Of a stretch of DNA of 64,000 nt, positions 15,511-22,680 are shown piece by piece. The translations under genes were made by a program, and so were the position numbers. The notes beneath the pieces are model-generated. The model did no database searches, had not been told where the DNA came from, and saw nothing but the letters and a program-made list of their open reading frames with translations. Each line of letters begins with the position of its first letter. Positions within the stretch are counted from its first letter, which is position 1. The stretch is from IMG/VR virus record IMGVR_UViG_3300004448_000116, positions 1 through 64,000 of that record, one strand, 5' to 3'. This DNA is from a virus.

Positions 15511-17016
15511 ATGACCGAAAAAAAACAAACCGCACAGAGCCTAAACATCAGAGCCGCTAAAGCAATTGCCGACACAGTTCGGTCAACGCTTGGACCAGCG
15601 GGGATGGACAAAATGATGGTTGATGGAGGTGGAAATGTCATCGTGACAAACGATGGTGCCACAATCCTACAACAACTTGACATCACCCACCCCGGTGCGA
15701 AGATGATTGTTGAAGCCGCAAACACGCAAGAAACCATGTGTTATGATGGTACAACGACTACGACAATTCTGGCCGGTGAACTACTGGCCAATACACAAGA
15801 ACTGTTCAACAAAGGACTGCACCCAAATGTAGTCTGCAAAGGGTATCGTCAAGCCGCCAAGTGGGCAGTGGAACACATCAACGGCATCACCGTCAAAGAC
15901 ATTGAGCCATACCTACGACAAGTGGCTAAGACTGCTATCACCGGTAAAGCACTGGAAAGCAACGAATTGCAAGTCAGTGCCCTGTGCGTCAAAGCAGTCA
16001 ACCGTGCCAAGGGTGACATCAAGCGCATCAGCGTCGTGTGTCAGCCGGGTGGCTCACTGGAAGATTCGTACTGCTTCTCTGGCAAAATCTTGAATCAGAC
16101 CTTTATGATGTCAAGCATGGAGAACGAGCCTACACCACAGGTAGTCCTCATCAATTCTGGACTTTCCAAGCAAGAGGACAGCGTACAAGTCAATGTGTCG
16201 AATGTTGGTGATTACAAGTCCTATCAGGAATACGCCAACAAGGACATCTGGCAAGACAAGGTGGAAAAAATCGTCGACATGCTACCGAAAGGTGGAGTTG
16301 TCTTCTGTCGTGATTCGGTCAACGAACTGGTTGCGGCCTTGCTTTCCAAGAACAAAATCAGTGTTGCTCAGAGAGTCCCTCCGAGTGACATGGAGGCTAT
16401 GGCTATCCTGCTCGGCACAACAGTGGCTCACTCAGTCGAAGACTTGAATGGCTCTGACCCAGCAGGCAAGGTGCTTCAATTCACCATGGGCGACATGCAA
16501 TACATCAGCGTCGAGGATGTCCATGGTAATGAAAACAGCGTCACTACCTTGGTCCTACGAGGAGCCACTCGTCAAACACTCGACGAAACAGAACGAGGCT
16601 TTGACGATGCGTTGGGCGTAGTCTGCCTTGCTTTCAACAGCGAGTGTATCGTCAGAGGAGGAGGTTCGTCTTACATGAACGCCGCCCTCAACCTGCGCTC
16701 TCGTGCCGCCGAAATCGGAGGTCGAGCACAGATGGCCATCGAAGCCTTCGCCAACGCCTTGGAGAGCATTCCTGCTACCATTGCGCAGAATGCAGGTCAT
16801 GACCCGTTGGACATTATTCTTGAGTTGAGGAACGAACACCTTCAAGGCAACTTTGATTACGGCCCTGATATTTACAACGGCGGTACAATCTCAATGGGAG
16901 CGGCGAATGTATGGGAACCGTACGAACTTGTGAAGCAGGCTATTCAGTCAGCAAGCGAGGTCAGCATTAGCATCCTACGCATCGATGACATCATTGGACG
17001 GAAGTCTGAGGATTGA
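15511..17016 (+). CDS. Group II chaperonin (thermosome subunit)
   Basis: 501 residues, somewhat shorter than cellular thermosomes (about 540). Equatorial-domain signatures: L-G-P-A-G-M-D-K-M at 27-35, T-N-D-G-A-T-I-L from 46, the P-loop C-Y-D-G-T-T-T at 77-83 (usually V-G-D-G-T-T-T, with D79 kept), G-G-G-S-S-Y, N-A-G-H-D-P, and I-L-R-I-D-D-I at the C-terminus. The Gly before Asp in the P-loop is Tyr, and the Glu of the G-G-G-x-x-E element is absent. Chaperonins are a hallmark of magroviruses, where they probably fold virion proteins such as the giant tail protein. The gene ends the + strand operon and overlaps the facing gene by 26 bases. Confidence 0.95.
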   Translation: MTEKKQTAQSLNIRAAKAIADTVRSTLGPAGMDKMMVDGGGNVIVTNDGATILQQLDITHPGAKMIVEAANTQETMCYDGTTTTTILAGELLANTQELFNKGLHPNVVCKGYRQAAKWAVEHINGITVKDIEPYLRQVAKTAITGKALESNELQVSALCVKAVNRAKGDIKRISVVCQPGGSLEDSYCFSGKILNQTFMMSSMENEPTPQVVLINSGLSKQEDSVQVNVSNVGDYKSYQEYANKDIWQDKVEKIVDMLPKGGVVFCRDSVNELVAALLSKNKISVAQRVPPSDMEAMAILLGTTVAHSVEDLNGSDPAGKVLQFTMGDMQYISVEDVHGNENSVTTLVLRGATRQTLDETERGFDDALGVVCLAFNSECIVRGGGSSYMNAALNLRSRAAEIGGRAQMAIEAFANALESIPATIAQNAGHDPLDIILELRNEHLQGNFDYGPDIYNGGTISMGAANVWEPYELVKQAIQSASEVSISILRIDDIIGRKSED

Positions 17017-18064
17017 CATCCCCCGCCGCTTGTTGCTCTTGGAGCATTTGTTCGTAGCGCACTTGGTCTTCCGATGGTCCGCCCACATGTAATTCTGGTA
17101 AATCGCTTCTGAGTTCAGGGTCTGGGTGGTAAAATTCAGCCCCTTGATAAATACGGTCGCCCATTATTCTAAACCTTTCTTCGGCAGTCATGAAACCAGT
17201 TGGACTACTGCTGTCAGGTGTTAGGCTGTAAGCGCCGAATTCGTGACCTATTGACCGCAAGGGGCGATAAGACCCTTCTGCTTGTTCAACATCCAAATCT
17301 GTGAAGGTTTCAGGGTATTCTTCATCGCCATAAGGGTCTACATCTACACCTCCTCTTACCAAGACATCATATGCGGTCTTTGGTTTTAAGTAGCGTGGGT
17401 GGGTAGGGTTCAAAAGTTTTAGTGGGGGGTATTGTTCGGCCAATCGTTCGATGTTCTCTTGCTGTTCTCGCTTCAACGCTTCGATGTTAGTTTGCTGTTT
17501 CGCCCATTCTTCAATTTCATCATTGATGAGCCTATGTGTATGTTCATGAGCACCGATGCTGTATATTGCCTCAGCACCCTTGTCAAAGTCCTCCTCAGAT
17601 GCCTGTTCGCCCATGAGGTTGCCTATATCGTCGTTCAATTTCACACCAACATAAGAACCATCTTCGTGCAATCGTGGTACTGAGCCTCCTCGATGGTACC
17701 TTCCGAATTTATCATTTTGGGGCCGAGGGAAATTAGGAGTGTCTGCCGGTCCTTTCTCGTGAGGTAAATCTGAATTGAACGGTAGCGTTTCCATTGAATG
17801 CATAACTTGTTCGTTGGTCACTGGCTCACCTGAAAATGCTTCTAAAAGGCGTCTTGTGGTTTCTTCATCCCCCACATTATGATTCAATTCTGGGAAATCA
17901 GCGACTCTTCTTCTGGCATGCATTAGATGTCGTGCGTACATTTCAGTGGCGTATTCGTCGTTGTCAATAGCATCTTTGGGTAAATGGTGCCCACCAGCGT
18001 CCGTATCCCCCATGTGAAAATCCAATTTGAGGATTGACCAAGCAACATCAAGTGGCCTGACCAT
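16991..18064 (-). CDS. HExxH metallopeptidase-like protein
   Basis: 357 residues, last gene of the leftward operon, overlapping the thermosome tail to tail. It carries H173-E-H-T-H177, an HExxH zinc motif, on a predicted helix (I-G-A-H-E-H-T-H-R-L-I). H274-E275 (G-H-E-F-G-A-Y) lies about 100 residues later and could supply the third ligand as in gluzincin-like peptidases. Residues 185-215 form a charged helix. The N-terminus (P-L-D-V-A-W-S-I-L-K) echoes the D-x-A-W-x-V-L-K start of the Lys-rich protein at 22354-22680. A virion-associated or lysis peptidase is possible. No known family matched by eye. Confidence 0.55.
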   Translation of the reverse strand: MVRPLDVAWSILKLDFHMGDTDAGGHHLPKDAIDNDEYATEMYARHLMHARRRVADFPELNHNVGDEETTRRLLEAFSGEPVTNEQVMHSMETLPFNSDLPHEKGPADTPNFPRPQNDKFGRYHRGGSVPRLHEDGSYVGVKLNDDIGNLMGEQASEEDFDKGAEAIYSIGAHEHTHRLINDEIEEWAKQQTNIEALKREQQENIERLAEQYPPLKLLNPTHPRYLKPKTAYDVLVRGGVDVDPYGDEEYPETFTDLDVEQAEGSYRPLRSIGHEFGAYSLTPDSSSPTGFMTAEERFRIMGDRIYQGAEFYHPDPELRSDLPELHVGGPSEDQVRYEQMLQEQQAAGDVNPQTSVQ

Positions 18065-18079
18065 GTACAGGCGTAGCCC

Positions 18080-18919
18080 TCAATGAGTAATCAAATTATC
18101 CTCTTGGCTTTTGAGAATGTCCTTCACGACATCCAGAGCAGGGCGTAGGTCGGCTTCCTTGATGCCGCAGTTGAATCCCCACACATTGAGATGCCGCACC
18201 AAGGATTCGGTCGATAGATTAGCCCCACTGCCGTCAGCAAAGGGACAGCCACCAAGACCACCTATGCTTGAGTCGAACTGTTTGATACCGTTCATCAGGC
18301 CGCTTCTAACAAGACTGAGGGCCCTCGATTCGTCGCCCTTGTGGTGCAAGTGAAGAGCAGGAGCCAAGCCCTCATCTTGAGCCATTTCAGCCCACAGTGC
18401 CACTTCTGGACGGGTGCCACAGCCTATTGTGTCAGAAAAAACAACAGTCGTTCCAAACATCTTAGCGTCCCGTAAGCACAGCCGCATCATTTGCGGCGAA
18501 ATCTCGCCACTATGAGGCGAGCCAAATGCCATAGAAAGGTACACTCGTACTTTCTCCTTGGGTACCTTGTCCATGAATGTCTTGTACATCAGAACAATCT
18601 CTGAGCGAGTCTTGCCCATGTTCTGGATATTGAAGGTTTCACATGGGCTGAACACTATGTTGATTTTGTCTATGCCTGTCTGTTGTGCACGGAGGAAGCC
18701 CCGCTTGTTCATGACAAGCCCAGCCCCTTTGGTGTACACGGCCTCTGCGTCAGCCATCTGTGGCAGAACCTTTGGATTAGCGAATGAAACTTCTTCGATG
18801 TCTTTGATGCCAGAAGCGTACAGTTGCTTTATCAGAAGCCTTTTTTTTTCGGTGCTGACCACAGTGCCCAGAGCCTGCAATCCGTCCCTTGGTCCGACTT
18901 CATAGACACTGATGTTCAT
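18080..18919 (-). CDS. HMG-CoA lyase-like enzyme (DRE-TIM metallolyase)
   Basis: 279 residues. Start ATG 18919 overlaps the upstream small gene by ATGA. The sequence follows HMG-CoA lyase closely: V-G-P-R11-D12-G-L-Q, E42/E43 in I-E-E-V-S-F, S-D163-T-I-G, the metal-binding H190-x-H192, and the signature G-L-G-G-C225-P-F-A-D-G-S-G-A-N234. All residues known to bind metal or act in catalysis in the family are present. The reaction would split HMG-CoA to acetoacetate and acetyl-CoA. It is a metabolic gene at the end of a virion operon, so probably a host-derived auxiliary gene. A related acyl-CoA substrate cannot be excluded. Confidence 0.85.
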   Translation of the reverse strand: MNISVYEVGPRDGLQALGTVVSTEKKRLLIKQLYASGIKDIEEVSFANPKVLPQMADAEAVYTKGAGLVMNKRGFLRAQQTGIDKINIVFSPCETFNIQNMGKTRSEIVLMYKTFMDKVPKEKVRVYLSMAFGSPHSGEISPQMMRLCLRDAKMFGTTVVFSDTIGCGTRPEVALWAEMAQDEGLAPALHLHHKGDESRALSLVRSGLMNGIKQFDSSIGGLGGCPFADGSGANLSTESLVRHLNVWGFNCGIKEADLRPALDVVKDILKSQEDNLITH

Positions 18920-19071
18920 TGCTGACCCTTCCGCAAACCGTCCATGCACATTTCCTGCAATTCAGCAGGGTCAGTGAAGAATACGACATCAGAGCCTAAG
19001 TCTTTGGTGACATACCAAGTGAACAAAAATCCGCAGATAAAACTCAAGATAAAAAACAGCCAAAGACCCAT
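18916..19071 (-). CDS. Small single-pass membrane protein (51 aa)
   Basis: A 51-residue frame from the ATG at 19069-19071. Residues 2-21 are a strong hydrophobic segment with few charges (W-L-F-F-I-L-S-F-I-C-G-F-L-F), a signal anchor, followed by a charged soluble tail. Its TGA overlaps the lyase ATG (ATGA), and its last codons hold the GGAAGGGT ribosome-binding site, so the two are coupled. It could be a holin-like or membrane-anchor protein. This is a guess from size and topology. Confidence 0.55.
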   Translation of the reverse strand: MGLWLFFILSFICGFLFTWYVTKDLGSDVVFFTDPAELQEMCMDGLRKGQQ

Positions 19072-19124
19072 GTGCAAGGACAGCGCGGTGCAAAAATTAA
19101 ACCTTCCGGTAGTATCGCTCTACT
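19072..19124. promoter_or_regulatory. Short divergent intergenic region, possible two-way promoter
   Basis: Fifty-three bases separate the start of a leftward membrane-protein gene (19071) from that of a rightward one (19125). The only A/T block is CAAAAATTAAA near 19091-19101. Read rightwards it lies about 25-30 bases before ATG 19125, suiting a leaderless transcript. Read leftwards (TTTAATTTTTG) it lies about 22-30 bases before the other ATG. Evidence is spacing and composition only. Confidence 0.3.
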
Positions 19125-19223
19125 ATGCCCCGTTCCGACAAGGTCTTACTCCCACTCGCACTGTTGCTTATCGTAGGCTGGGCCATCGGTCTGGTTATGC
19201 ATCACGCATGGCTTGGGAAATAA
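19125..19223 (+). CDS. Possible tiny membrane protein on the opposite strand (32 aa)
   Basis: Thirty-two residues: a short basic start (M-P-R-S-D-K) followed by an uninterrupted hydrophobic helix (V-L-L-P-L-A-L-L-L-I-V-G-W-A-I-G-L-V-M) and a TAA at 19221-19223. It is the only + strand candidate in the leftward region and overlaps the end of the zinc-ribbon gene by 29 bases. No ribosome-binding site is seen, so it would have to be leaderless. The clean membrane segment argues for it, and the odd strand argues against. Confidence 0.35.
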   Translation: MPRSDKVLLPLALLLIVGWAIGLVMHHAWLGK

Positions 19224-19458
19224 GCATACGAGATAGTGCTCCGTAGCGTTTGGCCTTCAACCGCTTCTTTGATTTCTTAGCCGACTCCTTCTGCCCTAAA
19301 GGACCGAAGCCTCCGTGCTTGCGGGCGTAGCCACACTGAGGACATTCGTGATACACCACATGCTTACCATTAGCGTACCGTCCGCTAACGGACAAAGGCA
19401 AGGCTGTTGTGCCACAGCACTCACAGGTCTGCATCAAAGATTTGACAAGAGCACCCAT
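19195..19458 (-). CDS. Zinc-ribbon protein with basic tail (87 aa)
   Basis: Starts at ATG 19458, overlapping the stop of the fibre gene (TGATG). Two knuckles, C12-E-C-C15 and C39-P-Q-C42, form a zinc ribbon. The C-terminal 40 residues are strongly basic (K-K-S-K-K-R-L-K-A-K-R), typical of nucleic-acid contact. It lies between virion genes and the metabolic gene. A late regulator is possible but no family is recognised. Confidence 0.65.
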   Translation of the reverse strand: MGALVKSLMQTCECCGTTALPLSVSGRYANGKHVVYHECPQCGYARKHGGFGPLGQKESAKKSKKRLKAKRYGALSRMLISQAMRDA

Positions 19459-20588
19459 CAACTCACCGTGTGCAGGTCTAACTTAGCCCACGCTGAACCA
19501 GTGTACACGAACTTAGCATACTGGTTGATGGTCACATTTTGATTGAGTGTTCCTGAATCAAAGTGTAAGTTGTGTGAGCCAGCCGCATGATACACCTCAA
19601 CGGTATGGCCGTGTGGGAATGTACCTGTTGGATTGAGTGTGATTGCGGCCCCTGTTGTAATAATCCAAATGTTTGGTCCTGTGACGGTGACTGACTGGTT
19701 AGAACTGGTTGTTAGAACCTTGACTTCATTTGGAGCCAACCGCCATGTGGCACGGGCAGAACTACCACCAATGCTACGCACGGCGCTGTACATGAGCACA
19801 GAATGTCCATCAGGACTATGCGTCTGCCACATACCTCCGAAGGGCGAAGCGCCAAACCCACCTGCTGATGGTGATGAATAGATGCCATCGATGTCGGCAC
19901 TGTCATCAAACGCATTGGAAGCCGTGACATTGCCAGCGGCTCCCTTTGTCATGTGGTGCAGGTACAAAGGACTTGGGCGAATGAAAGTACGCTTATCGTA
20001 CACTGTTGGCGTGTTAAGCGAGGCAGTCAATGCACCTCCAGCAGATACCTCGTAAAGGAGGATTGCCAATACGGTTGTCTTCCTATTGTTTGGACCGGGA
20101 AGATTGAGGAAAGTAGTGGGCACTTGAGGTGTTTCGCTGGCCGTGTCGGCAAGCGTACCAAACTCATACTTAATGTTCGCCTTACCGCTGTCTGCCGCCA
20201 CATAGATAACGCAGTAGGCTTTTTTTGCCACCGAGGCATGAGGGGAAGGAAGGCTACCAGAGTGGTTGCTGGTTGTACCGATAGTGGTGGCCGTAGTGGT
20301 TGCACCCGGTCCACCTGCAAATTGGTACACAATGCCGTCAAGAACAGCGTAGCCTCCTGATACTGTAAGTCCACCACTTGAGCCAACAGCCACATGGCCC
20401 TCTGTTCCACTGCCCGTAGCGTTCCTCGTGCCACCATAGCCACCGTCAGCCACTCTGAGAATACCGTTGCCATGTAGGGCCTCGTATGGGTTGGTAAGGG
20501 AAGGACTTGTCAACCCGTCACCGTCACGAAGACCTGTGGCACCGCTAAATCCTGTTGCGCTCGTATGTCCTGCTAATGGATTACTCAT
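19458..20588 (-). CDS. Gly/Ser/Thr-rich fibre or appendage protein
   Basis: 376 residues, rich in Gly, Ala, Thr and Ser, with few charged residues and almost no predicted helix, as in phage tail fibres. The last 80 residues contain the pattern T-G-T-F-P-H-G-H-T-V-E-V-Y-H-A-A-G-S-H-N-L, resembling the beta-prism or jelly-roll tips of virion appendage proteins. The start ATG 20588 is clear. It sits at the distal end of the tail module, where host-recognition genes usually lie. Exact family not recognised. Confidence 0.65.
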   Translation of the reverse strand: MSNPLAGHTSATGFSGATGLRDGDGLTSPSLTNPYEALHGNGILRVADGGYGGTRNATGSGTEGHVAVGSSGGLTVSGGYAVLDGIVYQFAGGPGATTTATTIGTTSNHSGSLPSPHASVAKKAYCVIYVAADSGKANIKYEFGTLADTASETPQVPTTFLNLPGPNNRKTTVLAILLYEVSAGGALTASLNTPTVYDKRTFIRPSPLYLHHMTKGAAGNVTASNAFDDSADIDGIYSSPSAGGFGASPFGGMWQTHSPDGHSVLMYSAVRSIGGSSARATWRLAPNEVKVLTTSSNQSVTVTGPNIWIITTGAAITLNPTGTFPHGHTVEVYHAAGSHNLHFDSGTLNQNVTINQYAKFVYTGSAWAKLDLHTVS

Positions 20589-20589
20589 T

Positions 20590-20913
20590 TTAGTTCACCT
20601 CGATTATGGTTGCGAACCGGAGTTCGTTGTTGCTGGTCTTGCTGACCGATTGGAATGTGTACCTGAACAGCACTGTTGTGTCAGTAGCGTCAGATGGGTT
20701 CTGATATTGAATGCATACCTCACGCAGAGGCAAAGTGAAGGCCGAAGACAATGGTAATACGGCTTCGACATAGATGGTGTGGTCGTCCACGATACGAGTC
20801 GTAGGTACGGCTGTGTAAGCAGGTCGACCTGCCCCACCATCCTCAGAAGTGGCAACTGTTCCGTCGAAACCAAACACGACCTGATTGATTCGGCTATTCA
20901 GTTGGTCAACCAA
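20590..20913 (-). CDS. Small tail-associated protein (107 aa or longer)
   Basis: The frame is open upstream of the TTG at 20913 through codons reading P-L-L-T-D-G-N-R-F-L-V-D-Q-L, which look like genuine protein. The upstream limit has GAGG followed five bases later by an ATA codon at 20941-20943 directly after the previous stop. The product may therefore start at TTG 20913 (annotated) or at a non-standard AUA. It is beta-rich (Y-V-E-A-V-L-P-L-S) and lies between fibre and baseplate-like genes. Function unknown. Confidence 0.6.
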   Translation of the reverse strand: MVDQLNSRINQVVFGFDGTVATSEDGGAGRPAYTAVPTTRIVDDHTIYVEAVLPLSSAFTLPLREVCIQYQNPSDATDTTVLFRYTFQSVSKTSNNELRFATIIEVN

Positions 20914-20944
20914 GAATCTGTTTCCGTCTGTTAGTAATGGTATG

Positions 20945-22354
20945 TCATCCTCTCCTCGTGATTGTTTCTTGTCGCTTCGGGTTTTGAATTTTCAATAAGG
21001 CTACCTGCTTGGCCTGCGCCTCGCTCGACTTGCCGCCAATAATACTGCGGGTACCGTGCCCAATCAAAAAGCCAGCGGAGTCAACAATCGTATTCCCAAG
21101 GTCCCATTTGGTTGAAATCTTGAACCGTGCGCTGGCTGAGAACTCCTTTGTTTCAATTTGGCGACTGTGCTCGTCCCCTATTTCACCAAGTGAAGTAATG
21201 TCCCCTTCCTGAAACCTCTGAAGTAGGTCTTCGATACCACTGTCAAGCGAACCTATTTTGAAGTCGGCCATTTTCTCAACCAAGTGGTGCCGGGCTTGCA
21301 ACACATGGTAAATACTGTCATCACCATGCGCTTGATAGCGCACTTTTTCAGCAGGCTGTAAGGAGGAAGACCTGATAACTTTGTTCAGTGTGATTGAGCC
21401 AGTTGCATTAGCGGCACTGGATAAGAAACGCTGTCCAATGGCTTTGGCGCTTGCTCGTGAAACAGCAGTGGGAGCGAATATGCCACCGGGTACTTCTATG
21501 ATACCATTCTTTTGAGCGTTAAGGTCCCCTACAACTACGGTGTTATCATCATTGTTCGCACGAACCTTACCCCTTACGGTCACGCTGTTAGGCAAACTCT
21601 TACTCTTCGTACTGCTTTTCCCATCCGTGACCATCTGCCCTGTCAAATAATGCATTTTGTTGTTTTGAAGTTGATGTTGGTAGGACAAATTGCCAAACCT
21701 GTCACTCACAAGGCGGTGACCGTCGTGCCTGCTCACGAAACGCATGGCTGTGACACCATCAACGCCGTTGAAGTCCTTTGCAACGAAGGTCCCACTGCCG
21801 CGAGAGCGGCTAATCTCAACTGAGTTGAGTGAACTGGTCTGATTATCGCCTATTCGGGCCGCAAGGTCGCTTGTACGAAGCCCTACACTTGCTTTTTGAG
21901 TGATTTGTACTTCTGTACCGTCAAACCCAAGGTCGGAGAGTGATTTACCCTTCAAATTGGGCAGAATGAACCGTGTTCCCTTGGTAGCAGACTCGATTTG
22001 ACTCATAGTAAGGGCCTGAGAGGCGTTATCTGCATTTACAAGCAGTGCAGGAGTCGAATCCCCTTCGCTAAGTGAGCCGTCCGAGTGAAATAGCGAACCG
22101 GTGTAGCGATGACTGTCCGTTTGCTTGTGAACCAGTTCGATTGTGTCCTCTTGCTCCACCAAGGTGTACCTACGGTCATGTGCAGGCACAAAGTCGGACT
22201 GAACGGGCTTTGCTACCTGTCTTTTTGATGATGTTTGAGTGTACACGGCGTGTTTGACACCATTATCGACGAATCTCGGCTTACGGACCCGCTTCATCAC
22301 TGCACCTTGAGCCGCATCTGAGCGGCCGGTTGAAAGATTCTTACCCAGTGCCAT
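20945..22354 (-). CDS. Tail/baseplate structural protein, unknown
   Basis: 469 residues from ATG 22354, overlapping the stop of the Lys-rich gene (TGATG). Composition is Ser/Thr/Asn-rich with alternating short strands. A central stretch has R-G-K-V-R-A-N-N-D-D-N-T-V-V-V-G-D, and the C-terminus is basic. Its place directly downstream of the giant gene and upstream of fibre genes suggests a tail-tip or baseplate component. I do not recognise a family. Confidence 0.55.
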   Translation of the reverse strand: MALGKNLSTGRSDAAQGAVMKRVRKPRFVDNGVKHAVYTQTSSKRQVAKPVQSDFVPAHDRRYTLVEQEDTIELVHKQTDSHRYTGSLFHSDGSLSEGDSTPALLVNADNASQALTMSQIESATKGTRFILPNLKGKSLSDLGFDGTEVQITQKASVGLRTSDLAARIGDNQTSSLNSVEISRSRGSGTFVAKDFNGVDGVTAMRFVSRHDGHRLVSDRFGNLSYQHQLQNNKMHYLTGQMVTDGKSSTKSKSLPNSVTVRGKVRANNDDNTVVVGDLNAQKNGIIEVPGGIFAPTAVSRASAKAIGQRFLSSAANATGSITLNKVIRSSSLQPAEKVRYQAHGDDSIYHVLQARHHLVEKMADFKIGSLDSGIEDLLQRFQEGDITSLGEIGDEHSRQIETKEFSASARFKISTKWDLGNTIVDSAGFLIGHGTRSIIGGKSSEAQAKQVALLKIQNPKRQETITRRG

Positions 22355-22680
22355 CAGCAATTCCACCGTTTAAGGGAAGCCCCTTTTGGTGTCAACTTGC
22401 CTTTCTTACTGGTTGGTCCTTTGACACCAGTCATGCGAGCGCAGAAGGATTTTCTTCGCTTGGCAGACTTGCTACCCGCCTTCAATTTGCTGGGCTTCTT
22501 GGTGACAGGTGGTTTAAGATTAGCGCCTGTTTTGCGCTTAGCGGCGGCTCGACCTTTGGCGTTCAGCCCGCCCTTTTTGTTGTGCTTGTTAGGGTTGTAC
22601 CCGTGAAACGGTTTGCTCTTCTTTTTCTTGGCGGCTTTCAATACCGCCCAAGCATGGTCCATAGCATCATCCATGTCCAT
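22354..22680 (-). CDS. Lys-rich DUF6321-like protein (108 aa)
   Basis: Starts at ATG 22680, overlapping the stop of the giant gene (TGATG). The protein is extremely basic. The core matches a motif common in marine virus proteins: G-L-N-A-K-G-R, then L-K-P-P-V-T, then R-R-K-S-F-C-A-R-M-T-G-V-K-G-P, ending L-K-R-W-N-C. This is the DUF6321 pattern, of unknown role. The N-terminus has D-H-A-W-A-V-L-K, echoed in the protein at 16991-18064. Charge and location suggest a packaged or nucleic-acid-contacting virion protein. Confidence 0.7.
   Translation of the reverse strand: MDMDDAMDHAWAVLKAAKKKKSKPFHGYNPNKHNKKGGLNAKGRAAAKRKTGANLKPPVTKKPSKLKAGSKSAKRRKSFCARMTGVKGPTSKKGKLTPKGASLKRWNC

Noticed and set aside
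18944-19246. 100-codon + strand frame covering the divergent gap
   Set aside because: It is antisense to the coupled small membrane protein and does not start with a usable signal; the two shorter hydrophobic frames explain the region better.
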